Shown here one piece after another: positions 25,288-33,318 of a stretch of 64,000 nucleotides of DNA. The translations under genes and the position numbers were made by a program. The DNA comes from CAWAND01 sp963783335. Its GTDB lineage: Bacteria; Chloroflexota; Anaerolineae; Anaerolineales; E44-bin32. Position 1 is the first letter of the stretch. The number at the start of each line of letters is the position of its first letter. The DNA is taken from assembly GCA_963783335.1 (NCBI GenBank), contig CAWAND010000010.1, positions 992,001-1,056,000 on the forward strand, written 5' to 3'. The notes below the pieces were generated by a model. It saw only the letters and a list, made by a program, of their open reading frames with translations, did not search any database and was not told where the DNA came from.

Positions 25288-26550
25288 ATGACCACGACCG
25301 CCTTGCGACGCGTCCAAGAGAGAACGTTACCCGTGCGGCGGTATGTCATGGGTGTCTTCTTCCTGCTGCTGGCCGCAGTGATCTGGTTTGGGTTTGTCGG
25401 TAGCATCCCGGAACAGATCTCGGCCACCTTTACCTTCGAACTGGGTCGATCGGTGCCTGCGTTGGCGCCGTGGCATCTGGCAGCGCCGGGCACGTTGAAG
25501 ATCCTGGCTGCGTTGTGTGCCGCCTTCGGTGCCTTCCAGCTTGCGCGAGGGTTTGGCTCCTATACCAACCTGACCCTGGCGTTGGTGGTGGGCGTGTTTA
25601 TCTTTGGCTTTCTGACCTGGGCGGCCGCCGGAAAATCGCTCAATCTGGCCGGCTTGTTCAACGCTACCCTGCTCAAGGCGGTGCCGCTGACCCTGGGCGC
25701 CATGTCGGGCGTGTTGTGCGAACGTGCGGCTGTCATCAACATCGCCATCGAGGGGATGATGCTGATGTCGGCCATGGTGGCCACGCTGGTCGGGAGCGTC
25801 ACCAATCTGTGGATCGGCCTGATCGCCGGCATCCTGTCCGCCGGCGTGCTGGCCCTGGTGCATGCCTGGCTCTCGATCAAGTACAAGACCGACCAGATTG
25901 TCTCTGGAACGGTCATCAATATCTTTGCCCTTGGCCTCACGTCCTACATCTCGCACAAGTATCTGCAGGTGTTCCAGAATTTGAACAACCCGGGCATCTT
26001 CCAGCCCTGGCCGGTTCCGCTGCTTTCTGATATCCCGCTGATCGGACCGCTTCTGTTCAACAACAACCTGTTCGTGTACGCCATGTATATTTCGCTCATC
26101 GTCCTCACCGTGGCCCTGTTCAACACACGCTGGGGGCTCCGGCTGCGAGCGGTCGGTGAACACCCTCGGGCGGCGGACACCTTGGGGATCAACGTCTTCA
26201 AGACGCGCTACATGGCCGTGCTGCTGGGTGGGTTGATGGCTGGCCTGGCAGGTGCCTACTTCACCCTGGGATCTGTGGGCCGGTTCGACGAGAACTTGAC
26301 CGCCGGACGCGGCTTCATCTCCTTGGCAGCCATGATCTTCGGCAACTGGACCCCGATCGGATCCTTCGGCGCCGGCATGCTGTTCGGGTTTTCAGATGCG
26401 TTGGCAGCCCGGATGGCAATCTTGGGCGTGGACATTCCATCCCAGTTCTTGCTGATGATCCCCTATTTGGCCACCATGATCGTGTTGGCCGGGGTCGTTG
26501 GTCGAGGTCACATGCCCGCCGCCGACGGACAGCCGTACGAAAAAGAGTAG
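25288..26550 (+). CDS. Nucleoside-type ABC importer permease 2
   Basis: A 420-residue partner of the preceding permease, starting 3 bases after its stop. It has ten or more helices and the same family motifs: PLTLGAMSGVLCERAAVINIAIEGMMLM, HAWLSIKYKTDQIVSGTVINIFALGL (coupling loop), WGLRLRAVGEHPRAADTLGINV and a C-terminal SFGAGMLFGFSDALAARM. The four-gene set lipoprotein, double ATPase, permease 1, permease 2 is complete, so a working importer for nucleosides or a related purine compound is likely. Confidence 0.9.
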   Translation: MTTTALRRVQERTLPVRRYVMGVFFLLLAAVIWFGFVGSIPEQISATFTFELGRSVPALAPWHLAAPGTLKILAALCAAFGAFQLARGFGSYTNLTLALVVGVFIFGFLTWAAAGKSLNLAGLFNATLLKAVPLTLGAMSGVLCERAAVINIAIEGMMLMSAMVATLVGSVTNLWIGLIAGILSAGVLALVHAWLSIKYKTDQIVSGTVINIFALGLTSYISHKYLQVFQNLNNPGIFQPWPVPLLSDIPLIGPLLFNNNLFVYAMYISLIVLTVALFNTRWGLRLRAVGEHPRAADTLGINVFKTRYMAVLLGGLMAGLAGAYFTLGSVGRFDENLTAGRGFISLAAMIFGNWTPIGSFGAGMLFGFSDALAARMAILGVDIPSQFLLMIPYLATMIVLAGVVGRGHMPAADGQPYEKE

Positions 26551-26583
26551 CTGCCCGACTTTCGGCAGTGGCACCCTGGCGCT

Positions 26584-26601
26584 TTGTGAAAGATTTCACA
26601 T
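26584..26601. promoter_or_regulatory. CRP/FNR-like palindrome TTGTGA-N6-TCACAT
   Basis: TTGTGA-AAGATT-TCACAT lies 33 bases after the permease 2 stop, away from any known gene start. One of five similar sites. Confidence 0.45.
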
Positions 26602-26784
26602 AACCCAAGATCGGTCTCGGCGCGCATCGTGGCGAATGACGCCTGAAGGTGGATGCGCGCCGAAGATGCAGAGATGGGGTTGTTAAACATCACAAGCAGC
26701 CCGAGTCCCGAAGAGACTCCTCGGAGCCCTGGTGCTTCAGCACTAGAACCTATGATGAATGGATCCTTGCGCAGGTCCTGGCTG

Positions 26785-26816
26785 CGCGGCCCCGGTAGAC
26801 TATCGCCGGGGCCGCG
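26785..26816. terminator. Strong GC hairpin between converging genes
   Basis: CGCGGCCCCGG and CCGGGGCCGCG form a perfect 11-pair stem with a 10-base loop. Neither side has a clear T-run, so it may act as a bidirectional barrier or mRNA 3' end rather than a classical terminator. Confidence 0.5.
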
Positions 26817-26843
26817 GCGCGTTTAGCCAAAGGGGGGCGCGGG

Positions 26844-28409
26844 TTAGAGGTCGGCCAGCTCGTGCAGCTCGGGGCGGATGAAGATCGCCGTCAGCAAAGC
26901 ACCGACGGCCAGGGCGACGGCAGCCGACAGGAGTTCGGACAGAGGGAGGGCGGACATCAGGGCGAAGGCCGCCGCCCCCGCCAGGCCGCAGCCGATCGAC
27001 AGCCGCAGCAGCGGGCGACCCTGGCGGACCACCGCCGGAAAATGGCGGGACAAGAAGAGGATCAACAGTCCGGCCTCCAGGCTGAACGCCAGGCTGTTGC
27101 TGAACGCGATCCCCATGGCGCCCAGATTTCGGTAGAGGACCAGGCTCGCCACGACGAAGGTCGTCAGGCTGATCATGGACGCCAGCAGCGGGGTACGAGC
27201 GTCCTGGCGGGCATAGAAGGCGCGCGATGCGACCTCGAGCAGGGAGTGACCGACCAGCCCAAGCAAGTAGGCGCGGGCTGCCCAGGTCACCAACTCGGTG
27301 CCGCGCGCGTCGAAGTGGAATGCCGCCTGCACCAGGGGCCGGATGCCGATTATCAACAAGACTGCCGAAGGAAGGGTGAGCGCCACCAGCACGCGGAAGG
27401 CGCGCCCCACGCTGGCTTCGAAGCCTGCCCAGTCGGCACGGGCGAAGTGCTCCGAAAGGGTTGGGAGGATGGCAATCCCGACGGCCGTGCCGATGATGGT
27501 TTCGGGCACCTGCATGATCAACCAGCCATACGCCAGGGCAGTCACCGAGCCCACGTCCAGACGGGAAGCCAGATTGTCCTGCACGATGAAGATCAGGTTG
27601 AACGCGCCGATCGTGAGAATGCGCGGCCCCATCAGGCGCAGCACGGTGCGCACGCCTGGATGGTCGAGGTTGATGCGCGGGGTCCAGTGAAAGTGAAAGC
27701 GGATCAGGCCGGGGATCTGGATCCCCAGGTGAAGGGCGGCCCCTAGGATCACGCCGTATACGAGGCCGTAGACTCCCAGGCCGGCTGCAGGGAGAGCGAA
27801 TCCCGCCAGATGGTAGCCCTGCTCCGGAGCCAGGACGACGGCCCCGAAGATCTGGCCCACATCGTAAAGGGCGGGCGCCAGCGCCGGCAGCAGAAAGTGC
27901 TGGTTGGCCTGCAGCCCGGCTGACACCAGGCCGCTTAGGGAAAAGATCAACGTGGCGATCAGGTCCAGGCGCATCAAGCTGATCACCAGGGCTTGATTCT
28001 CGGGGGAGAATCCGGGGGCCACGCCGTACTGCCATCCGACGAGCCGGCTCGCCAACAGCGCCAGGGCGAGGGCCAGGCCGCCGGTGATCACAAACGCCAG
28101 GTTGGCCACCCGGCTGAACACGCCCCACAAAGCGTCCCGACCATCGAGTTCCATGGCCTGCGACAGGACAGGGATGAAGGCCACCGCCAAAGCGCCGCCT
28201 GAAATGAGGGCGAACAGCAGGTCGGGGAGATTATTGGCGGCGTTGAAGACGTCCAACTCGGCGCCAACTCCGAACTGACGCCCGATGACCACCTGTCGAA
28301 TCAGCCCAAGTAGTTTGTCCAGGCCGAAGAAGACGGCTATCAGCAGGGATGAACGAGCGACGTGAGTGATCCGCCGTTTTGGTGCGGGGCGCGCCGCTGA
28401 GGGGTTCAC
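26844..28409 (-). CDS. murJ: MurJ-like lipid II flippase / MVF-family membrane protein
   Basis: A 521-residue protein with 14 or so membrane helices. Family signatures are FFGLDKLLGLIRQVVIGRQFGVGAELDVFNAAN near the start, DLLFALISGGALAVAFIPVLSQ, LVSAGLQANQHFLLPALAPALYDVGQI and FNLIFIVQDNLASRL. In E. coli MurJ the early charged helices translocate lipid II across the membrane for peptidoglycan synthesis. The start is taken as GTG 28409, eight bases after the stop of the C39 gene, because the longer reading lies inside that gene and is not protein-like. Homologues can also flip other polyprenyl-linked sugars. Confidence 0.85.
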   Translation of the reverse strand: MNPSAARPAPKRRITHVARSSLLIAVFFGLDKLLGLIRQVVIGRQFGVGAELDVFNAANNLPDLLFALISGGALAVAFIPVLSQAMELDGRDALWGVFSRVANLAFVITGGLALALALLASRLVGWQYGVAPGFSPENQALVISLMRLDLIATLIFSLSGLVSAGLQANQHFLLPALAPALYDVGQIFGAVVLAPEQGYHLAGFALPAAGLGVYGLVYGVILGAALHLGIQIPGLIRFHFHWTPRINLDHPGVRTVLRLMGPRILTIGAFNLIFIVQDNLASRLDVGSVTALAYGWLIMQVPETIIGTAVGIAILPTLSEHFARADWAGFEASVGRAFRVLVALTLPSAVLLIIGIRPLVQAAFHFDARGTELVTWAARAYLLGLVGHSLLEVASRAFYARQDARTPLLASMISLTTFVVASLVLYRNLGAMGIAFSNSLAFSLEAGLLILFLSRHFPAVVRQGRPLLRLSIGCGLAGAAAFALMSALPLSELLSAAVALAVGALLTAIFIRPELHELADL

Positions 28410-28416
28410 GAAGGGA

Positions 28417-29718
28417 TTATCCTGGTGAGGCGCCGACGCGCTGCAGCTGCTGCAGGGCCGGAGCCCAGCTCGGATGATCCTGGAGGGCGGTTCGCCAGTC
28501 GTCGATGGCGCCAGCCAGGTCGCCGGCCAATTCGCGGGCCAGGCCGCGCCAGTAGTAGCTCTCCTCCAGGATCGGCTCACTCATCGCCGACAAAGTCTGG
28601 GTCGCCAGATTGATCACGTCGGCCGTCCGGCCGGTGTAGAAGTAAGCGAAGTAGGGCCCCGTCTGGTACCAAAGGATGCGCCAGGGGTTGTGATCGGGGT
28701 CGGTTTGGGCGATTTGAGCCTGTATGGTGAAGGCCTGGTCGTAGGCAGCGGCGGCGCCAGCGTAGTCCTTGAGATCCACCAGGCTCGACCCCCGATTGAA
28801 CCAGGCGAAAAACTGCTGGCGGCCGGTGCTGCTGTAGATCTCATCGGATGCCTTCTGGGCCGCCCGTTGGAAATTGGTCGTCTCGTCGGCGTTCGGCCCC
28901 AAGAGTTGCATCAGATCCGATTCGCGGTCCGGCGGATAGACCACCAGGTAGGTGTAGTTGAAGTGGCGCCAGTACGTCGCCATATCATCGTAGCTGATGG
29001 GAAGGTTGGGCATGATGTATGAGTCCTGGACCGTGAACCTCTGGCGGGAGTCGTCATAGCCGGAGACCACTTCGTAATGCCCCATCCAGCCAGGGAAGCC
29101 GGGCCCTTCAAAGCCCTTTTCGACGATCACCGGGAAGCCCGCCGCAAGCAGGCTCTTGAGAAGATCCAGGTCTCCTCCAACCCGGACCAATGCCCTGAGG
29201 TCGGTCTGTGTGTTGACGAAGTCGACCAGTTCGTAAGGCATCACGTTCTTATCGCGCGGGTTGGGTTTGACATAGGCTGCCACCGGCCGTTGATCCCCCT
29301 GCCAGCCCCAGAACGAGAGCGCCATGGCCAGATTGGCTGGGCCGCAGTTGTTCCACTTCTGGTATTCGTGAACGATCCCGGTCAGCTCAACTTTGGACGG
29401 CAACGGCGTAGGCTCGACGGTAGGCGTGGGTGTCGCGCTGGGGACAGCTGTCGGGCCGGGCGTGGCCGTGGTGGTCGCAGTCGGTGTCATCGCCGCCAGG
29501 GTGGATTGGACCATGGCGGCCAGAGTCGGGTTGGGTGTGAAGGCAGCCTCTTCCGGTGGGTAGAGGGCGTATTTGATGCTCGCCCGCAGCTCGGAAATTC
29601 GCCAACCAAGGTGATCCTGAACGAAGGGGAGCTGCCAGGCCAGGGCGAGGGCGACCACTGTCAGAACAAGCCCGGATCCGGCAATCAACCAGGCCTGGCG
29701 GCGCCTGGAAGTCCTCAT
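28417..29718 (-). CDS. C39-like peptidase with TPR-type C-terminus, membrane-anchored
   Basis: A 433-residue protein. A basic start (MRTSRRRQAW) and one membrane helix (LIAGSGLVLTVVALALAWQL) lead to a Thr/Pro-rich linker (TPTATTTATPGPTAVPSATP), then a papain-like C39 domain with the catalytic Cys in KWNNCGPANLAMALSFWG (about 147-152) and the His in GWMGHYEVVSGYDD. The C-terminal 170 residues contain helical TPR-like repeats (FFAWFNRGSSLVDLKDYAGAAAAYDQAF, YYWRGLARELAGDLAGAIDDW). It probably cleaves a peptide at the outer membrane face. GGGAGG stands just upstream of the ATG, which overlaps the stop of a 30-codon upstream reading frame. Confidence 0.8.
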   Translation of the reverse strand: MRTSRRRQAWLIAGSGLVLTVVALALAWQLPFVQDHLGWRISELRASIKYALYPPEEAAFTPNPTLAAMVQSTLAAMTPTATTTATPGPTAVPSATPTPTVEPTPLPSKVELTGIVHEYQKWNNCGPANLAMALSFWGWQGDQRPVAAYVKPNPRDKNVMPYELVDFVNTQTDLRALVRVGGDLDLLKSLLAAGFPVIVEKGFEGPGFPGWMGHYEVVSGYDDSRQRFTVQDSYIMPNLPISYDDMATYWRHFNYTYLVVYPPDRESDLMQLLGPNADETTNFQRAAQKASDEIYSSTGRQQFFAWFNRGSSLVDLKDYAGAAAAYDQAFTIQAQIAQTDPDHNPWRILWYQTGPYFAYFYTGRTADVINLATQTLSAMSEPILEESYYWRGLARELAGDLAGAIDDWRTALQDHPSWAPALQQLQRVGASPG

Positions 29719-29807
29719 CGCGTGCCTCCCTCGATGTAACCGATACACATGTCCCAAACCAATACAAGCTGCACCCACATGGGCGCTCGACTGCTCAGGT
29801 TGACCAT
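29715..29807 (-). CDS. Putative 30-residue upstream ORF coupled to the C39 gene
   Basis: ATG at 29807 lies 9 bases after a TATAAT box (29822-29817), so its mRNA would be nearly leaderless. It encodes 30 residues with a hydrophobic middle (MWVQLVLVWDMCIGYI) and ends in a TGA overlapping the ATG of the C39 gene (ATGA). The ribosome binding site of the C39 gene lies inside it. It may couple translation of the next gene or encode a small membrane peptide. No homologue known to me. Confidence 0.35.
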   Translation of the reverse strand: MVNLSSRAPMWVQLVLVWDMCIGYIEGGTR

Positions 29808-29816
29808 CGTCCGGCG

Positions 29817-29822
29817 ATTATA
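29817..29822 (-). promoter_or_regulatory. Consensus -10 box TATAAT upstream of the C39 gene
   Basis: TATAAT on the minus strand directly after the stop of the ECF S-component gene; no clear -35. It suggests the C39-murJ pair has its own promoter. Confidence 0.45.
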
Positions 29823-29830
29823 ACCGGCTC

Positions 29831-30601
29831 TCAGGCCGGCTCCCAGATCACCCGGGCGCGTCGCTGAAAGCGTTGAAGCGTTTGAATAAGGGGCCGGGAA
29901 AGCAGCAAGATCAAAGCAACATTGCCGACAACTCGCAAGCCGTCCCACGCGAAGGAGGTCAAGACGTAGAAACGAGCATAGCGGGAGAGGACGGCCAGCG
30001 CCCCCAACCCGGGAGCCCAACTCAGGTCGGGTGAACTCAGAGCATAGGGCCAATACTGCAGGTTGGTCGCCGCTCCATAGGCCAGGCCCCAGACGGCACC
30101 GTATGTCACCAGCGAAAGGGTGCGGCCGCGTCCGGATGGGAGCCAGGCAGCCCCCATGCCCATCCAACCCGCGGCAAGCATCTGGTAGGGAGTCCAGGGT
30201 CCCAAGCCTCCCGCGGTGAGTGGGCCGGAGACCAGCAGTGTGAGGGCGCCCATCAGGAAGCCGAGTCGGGCGCCGAACACGTGCCCAACCAGGATGATCA
30301 GCAGGAAGACGGGGGAAAAGCCGCCGGGCAGCGGGAGGACGGTGTCCACGACGCGTATCATCGCGTTCAGGCCGACCAAAGTCCCGATGAGGGCCACCGT
30401 CTGGGCCGTGAGTCCGGTCTGCGCCTCAGCCAGCAAGGCGGCCAGGATCAAGGCCAATGCGCCGCTCAGCACGAGCAGGGCGGCCCGGCTTTGATCGGCC
30501 GCCGGCCCGGGCGGAGCCCAAAATGGGTAGAGGAGCACCACCAGCCCTGCCAGGCTGATGATCAGGAACAGGAGATTGGCTGGCGTCAGGCGACGCAGCA
30601 T
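29831..30601 (-). CDS. ECF-type transporter S component-like membrane protein
   Basis: A 256-residue hydrophobic protein with about seven helices. FSPVFLLIILVGHVFGARLGFLMGALTLLVSG and GLGPWTPYQMLAAGWMGMGAAWL are typical of the substrate-binding S components of energy-coupling-factor vitamin/metal importers. No EcfA or EcfT gene lies nearby, so it would have to use a shared module encoded elsewhere. The vitamin or ion cannot be predicted. A basic C-terminus (RFQRRARVIW) ends in the cytosol. It is divergent with the arsR-type gene at 30766. Confidence 0.75.
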   Translation of the reverse strand: MLRRLTPANLLFLIISLAGLVVLLYPFWAPPGPAADQSRAALLVLSGALALILAALLAEAQTGLTAQTVALIGTLVGLNAMIRVVDTVLPLPGGFSPVFLLIILVGHVFGARLGFLMGALTLLVSGPLTAGGLGPWTPYQMLAAGWMGMGAAWLPSGRGRTLSLVTYGAVWGLAYGAATNLQYWPYALSSPDLSWAPGLGALAVLSRYARFYVLTSFAWDGLRVVGNVALILLLSRPLIQTLQRFQRRARVIWEPA

Positions 30602-30727
30602 GATCGTGACATCTCTTGACCGAGGCTTGGCGAGGAGGCTCGGACCTGGGAGCTTGTGATGTAGGACATCGACCGCATTCTAAACCAGCGTTCAGGTTGA
30701 GTCCAATCATCCGGCCCGAGCTGGGTC

Positions 30728-30780
30728 TTGACTCGGAGGCCGAGAATCGACTACGATATCCATCGATGAACATCGATGAG
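30728..30780 (+). promoter_or_regulatory. arsR promoter and overlapping CATCGATG tandem operator
   Basis: TTGACT (30728-30733) and TACGAT (30752-30757) are 18 bases apart; transcription would start within a base or two of the ATG at 30766. CATCGATG-AA-CATCGATG (30761-30778) spans the predicted start site and the first codons, so the regulator would block its own transcription. The same double box recurs at 31134-31151. Confidence 0.7.
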
Positions 30781-31086
30781 AAATCCCCGCTGACGCTGAC
30801 TTTTGCCAAGGCTTTGGCCGACTCGACCCGGCAGAAGATCATGCAGGCTTGCTGCTGCCAGTGGTGCAGTGTGGGCGAATTGGCGGCCAGTGTCGACGTG
30901 GGACAGCCCACGGTCTCCCACCATCTTGCGATTTTGCGGGAGGCCGGTCTGGTCCATGTTCGGGAAGAGGGACGTCAGACCTTCTACTCGCTGAATCAGG
31001 ACGCTGTGGTCAGCTGCTGTGGGCGGCTGGTCACGGCCTTTGCGCCCGAGCGGGATGGCCTGATCCGGCCGCAGGATATTTGCTGA
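30766..31086 (+). CDS. ArsR/SmtB-family metal-responsive repressor
   Basis: A 106-residue winged-helix repressor. ALADSTRQKIMQACCCQWCSVGELAA carries a cysteine cluster C29-C30-C31 and C34 in the helix that holds the metal site of ArsR proteins; the recognition helix is QPTVSHHLAILREAGLV; the wing is REEGRQTFYSLN. C84, C85 and C106 near the C-terminus resemble the cysteine triad of Acidithiobacillus ArsR. Seven cysteines in 106 residues point to a soft metal or metalloid (arsenite, cadmium, copper). Release from DNA on metal binding would derepress both itself and the tiny gene downstream, which share an operator. Ligand identity is inference. Confidence 0.9.
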   Translation: MNIDEKSPLTLTFAKALADSTRQKIMQACCCQWCSVGELAASVDVGQPTVSHHLAILREAGLVHVREEGRQTFYSLNQDAVVSCCGRLVTAFAPERDGLIRPQDIC

Positions 31087-31126
31087 GCGAACGGTCTGAA
31101 GGCAGCCCGAACGCGAATTTTTTTGC

Positions 31127-31158
31127 CCCTATTCATCGATGACCATCGATGAATAGGG
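31127..31158 (+). promoter_or_regulatory. Perfect ArsR-type 12-2-12 operator before the mini-gene
   Basis: A hyphenated dyad with 15-base arms and a two-base centre. It contains CATCGATG-AC-CATCGATG, with repeats 10 bases apart, flanked by TATT and AATA, and has the TTCA/TGAA layout of SmtB/ArsR operators. It is a better palindrome than the copy at the arsR start. A T7 run lies just upstream; I could not fix -35 and -10 boxes, and they probably overlap the operator. Confidence 0.75.
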
Positions 31159-31202
31159 ATGCCGGCACACACACTGGAGCATGGGAAAGGAGGTGATGTG
31201 CC

Positions 31203-31250
31203 ATGGGCGGGTCGTGTTGTGATTGTGGCGACGGCGGCTGCGGCTGCTGA
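31203..31250 (+). CDS. 15-residue cysteine-rich peptide (putative metallopeptide)
   Basis: The frame reads MGGSCCDCGDGGCGC and stops at TGA: five cysteines, five glycines and two aspartates in 15 residues, ordered CC-x-C-x4-C-x-C like a minimal metallothionein. AAAGGAGGTGAT, close to the ideal complement of the 16S rRNA 3' end, lies 5-6 bases before the ATG. Upstream is a perfect copy of the ArsR operator and directly downstream a 12-pair hairpin, so the unit is operator, RBS, ORF, terminator with nothing else. Seen: all these elements. Inferred: metal-induced production of a metal-binding peptide. It cannot be a leader peptide for a downstream gene, as the next gene is on the other strand. 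Confidence 0.65.
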   Translation: MGGSCCDCGDGGCGC

Positions 31251-31259
31251 CCGCGTCAT

Positions 31260-31287
31260 GAGCGGCTCACCGAATGGTGAGCCGCTC
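31260..31287 (+). terminator. Hairpin ending the mini-gene transcript
   Basis: GAGCGGCTCACC and GGTGAGCCGCTC form a perfect 12-pair stem with a GAAT tetraloop, 9 bases after the peptide stop. The T-rich tail is weak (GCCTTGT). Confidence 0.7.
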
Positions 31288-31316
31288 GCCTTGTCAACCG
31301 GGAAATCGGCCAGCTG

Positions 31317-33318
31317 TCAGGGGGTGACGTGGAGCACGACCACCGTCAGTGCCAGATCGACGGCTGTGGCCTGTTGGTCCACGGCATTCACGGGATCTTG
31401 AAGCTGGATGGCCGTCATTTCTGGGGCCAGGGGCTGGACCTCTTCCAGCGTGTCCGCCGAAGCGACGCGGGTGGCCAGGTCGCGGGCGGACCTGGCCTGT
31501 TCGAGCAGGGTCTGGATTTGCTGATCGAGTTGGTCGGCGGCCTGCCGGGAAGTCTCGTCGGCGGACGGGTTGTCCTGAATATCTACCACCAGGTCGCTGA
31601 GGAGCTGCAGGTAGGGGATCAAGCCAACGTCGTCTCCGGGGTTCTCCACCCGCCCGTCCCCGTTCCAATCCCCGTAGTCCTCACCCGACTTCCCTTCCAG
31701 GATGTTGATCACATGCTCGGAATGCTGTTTGCCGCCGGCCAGATTGCCTTGGTCGATTGAGCTCACTGCCAGGTCGCGGTGGCTGGTGAAGTGAACTGAC
31801 TGGCGCGCCATGCCGTCGAGCAGCTCAGTGGTCAAGCTGCCCGGCCCATCGACATCGGTGACAAGCTGGGCGTAGCCCGTGACCTCATCCGGCACGCTGG
31901 CCAAATAGATCTTCTCGCCGGCCGTGCCGGGGTCCGGATCCGGATTGGGTTCCAGGCTGATCCAGAGCCCCGAGTAGGTGCCCAGCAGGCTGGTGCCCTG
32001 AGGATCCTCAAAGGAAACCGCCAGCTGCCCATCGATCGGGGAGACCAGCCCCAGGGAGAGCGGGTCGACGTCGTTGCCCACCAACCAGGCCTGGTAGGCG
32101 AAACCGTCAGGGGCTGGCGCCACGTCGTTGATTTGGGCTGTGAGCCTGGCGTCCTTGAAGACGGCGAATCCGCTTGGAGTGGCGGCAGATGAAGCGGCGG
32201 GAGTTGACGGGGCTGCGCCCACGGCTTCGGTCGCCGGGGCCGGCGTAGGAGCCGAGGCGCAGGACCTGTGCCGGGGTCTGAGTGGGCGAGGCCAAGAAGC
32301 GCGGGACGAGCAGGCGGAACGCCAGCCAGCCGGCGCCGAGCACGGTCAGGCCGCCGATGGCCAGGACACCGGCGGCGGCAGCCCAGATCCAGCCGCGGCG
32401 TGAGGGCGGCGCCGGCGGCCGGGCAGCGCCGGCCCCGGCGACCCGGGTGGCTCTCGGCCCCAAAGCGGCCTGCAGGTCGCGGGCCACGTCGGCGGCGCGC
32501 TGGTAGCGCTGGTTACGATCTTTGGCCAGCGCCTTGCTGATGATGGCCTGCACTTCGGGCTCGACCTGGGGCACGGGCGGCGGCTGCTCCTGCAGGTGTT
32601 TGACAAGAATGGCCGCCGGGGTGGTGTCGACGTCGAACGGCGGCTGCCCCGCCAACATCTCGTATAGGACAATACCCAGGGAGTAGATATCCGAACGGGC
32701 GTCGATGGATTCGCCGCGGATCTGCTCAGGGCTCATGTAGGCCGGCGTGCCCAGCACGGCGCCGGTGGCGGTCTGCGTGGGGGCAGTCGTCAGGCGGGCG
32801 ATTCCGAAGTCGGTCAGCACCGGCTCCACATCCGGCAACAAGGGTAGGTGGGGGTCGATCGGCGAACTCCCTTGTCGAAGCATGATGTTGGCCGGCTTGA
32901 TGTCCCGATGGATGATCCCTTGACTGTGCGCGTAATCCAGGGCAGATGCCACCGAGCCAATCAGTCTGGCCACGGTGTTGAGCGGGAGGGTCAGGCCGGA
33001 CTCATGCAAAGTTCGCAGGTAGTCCGCCAGGGACAGTCCCTCCAGCAGCTCCATCACGATGTACGGACGGCCATCGACGACGTCGAAGTCGAACACCTGG
33101 ACGATGTTGGAATGTCTCAGGCCGGCCACCGATTGCGCTTCGGCCAGGAATTGCTTGGTGAGTTCCTCGTCGTCGGTGAGATGAGCGTGCAGGATCTTCA
33201 CCGCCACCGGCCGGTTGAGCGTGGTGTGGCGGCCGAGATAGACTTCGGCCATGCCGCCGCGGCCGATCGGTTTCTGAATATGAACCTTGGAGAACGTGCG
33301 ACCGACCCATTCGGTCAT
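31317..33318 (-). pseudogene. Transmembrane Ser/Thr kinase with extracytoplasmic domain, frameshifted near 32250
   Basis: One base too many near 32240-32265 separates two frames that together give a 666-residue receptor kinase. The kinase (about 10-270) has the P-loop IGRGGMAEVYLG, VAVKIL lysine, IIHRDIKPANIML catalytic loop, TDFGIA and GTPAYMSPEQIRG. A membrane helix (WIWAAAAGVLAIGGLTVLGAGWLAF) follows, then a Thr/Pro linker. The outer part begins GFAVFKDARLTAQINDVAPAPDG, similar to RskA-type anti-sigma C-terminal domains, then DYGDWNGDGRVENPGDDVG, a dockerin-like EF-hand, and a helical tail. The frame change falls in the low-complexity linker, so the two halves could also be read as separate genes, but the second has no start or RBS. 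Confidence 0.75.

Larger units (their letters stand above)
26551..26843. other. Intergenic region with CRP-like site and hairpins, possible small RNA
   Basis: No protein gene is supported in this 293-base gap between two converging genes. It holds a CRP-like palindrome at 26584, a stem CTGGTGCT/AGCACTAG at 26729-26746, an upstream CCGAG/CTCGG stem, and a strong GC hairpin at 26785-26816. A palindromic operator is odd between the 3' ends of two genes and suggests an unannotated short transcript. Confidence 0.35.

Noticed and set aside
26638..26688. 16-codon frame with two cysteines in the intergenic gap
   Set aside because: No ribosome binding site and no operator or repeat supporting it, unlike the peptide gene at 31203.
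26800..28128. Long proline/arginine-rich open frame on the minus strand
   Set aside because: It is the shifted shadow of murJ; composition is typical of a wrong frame in GC-rich DNA and no domain is present.
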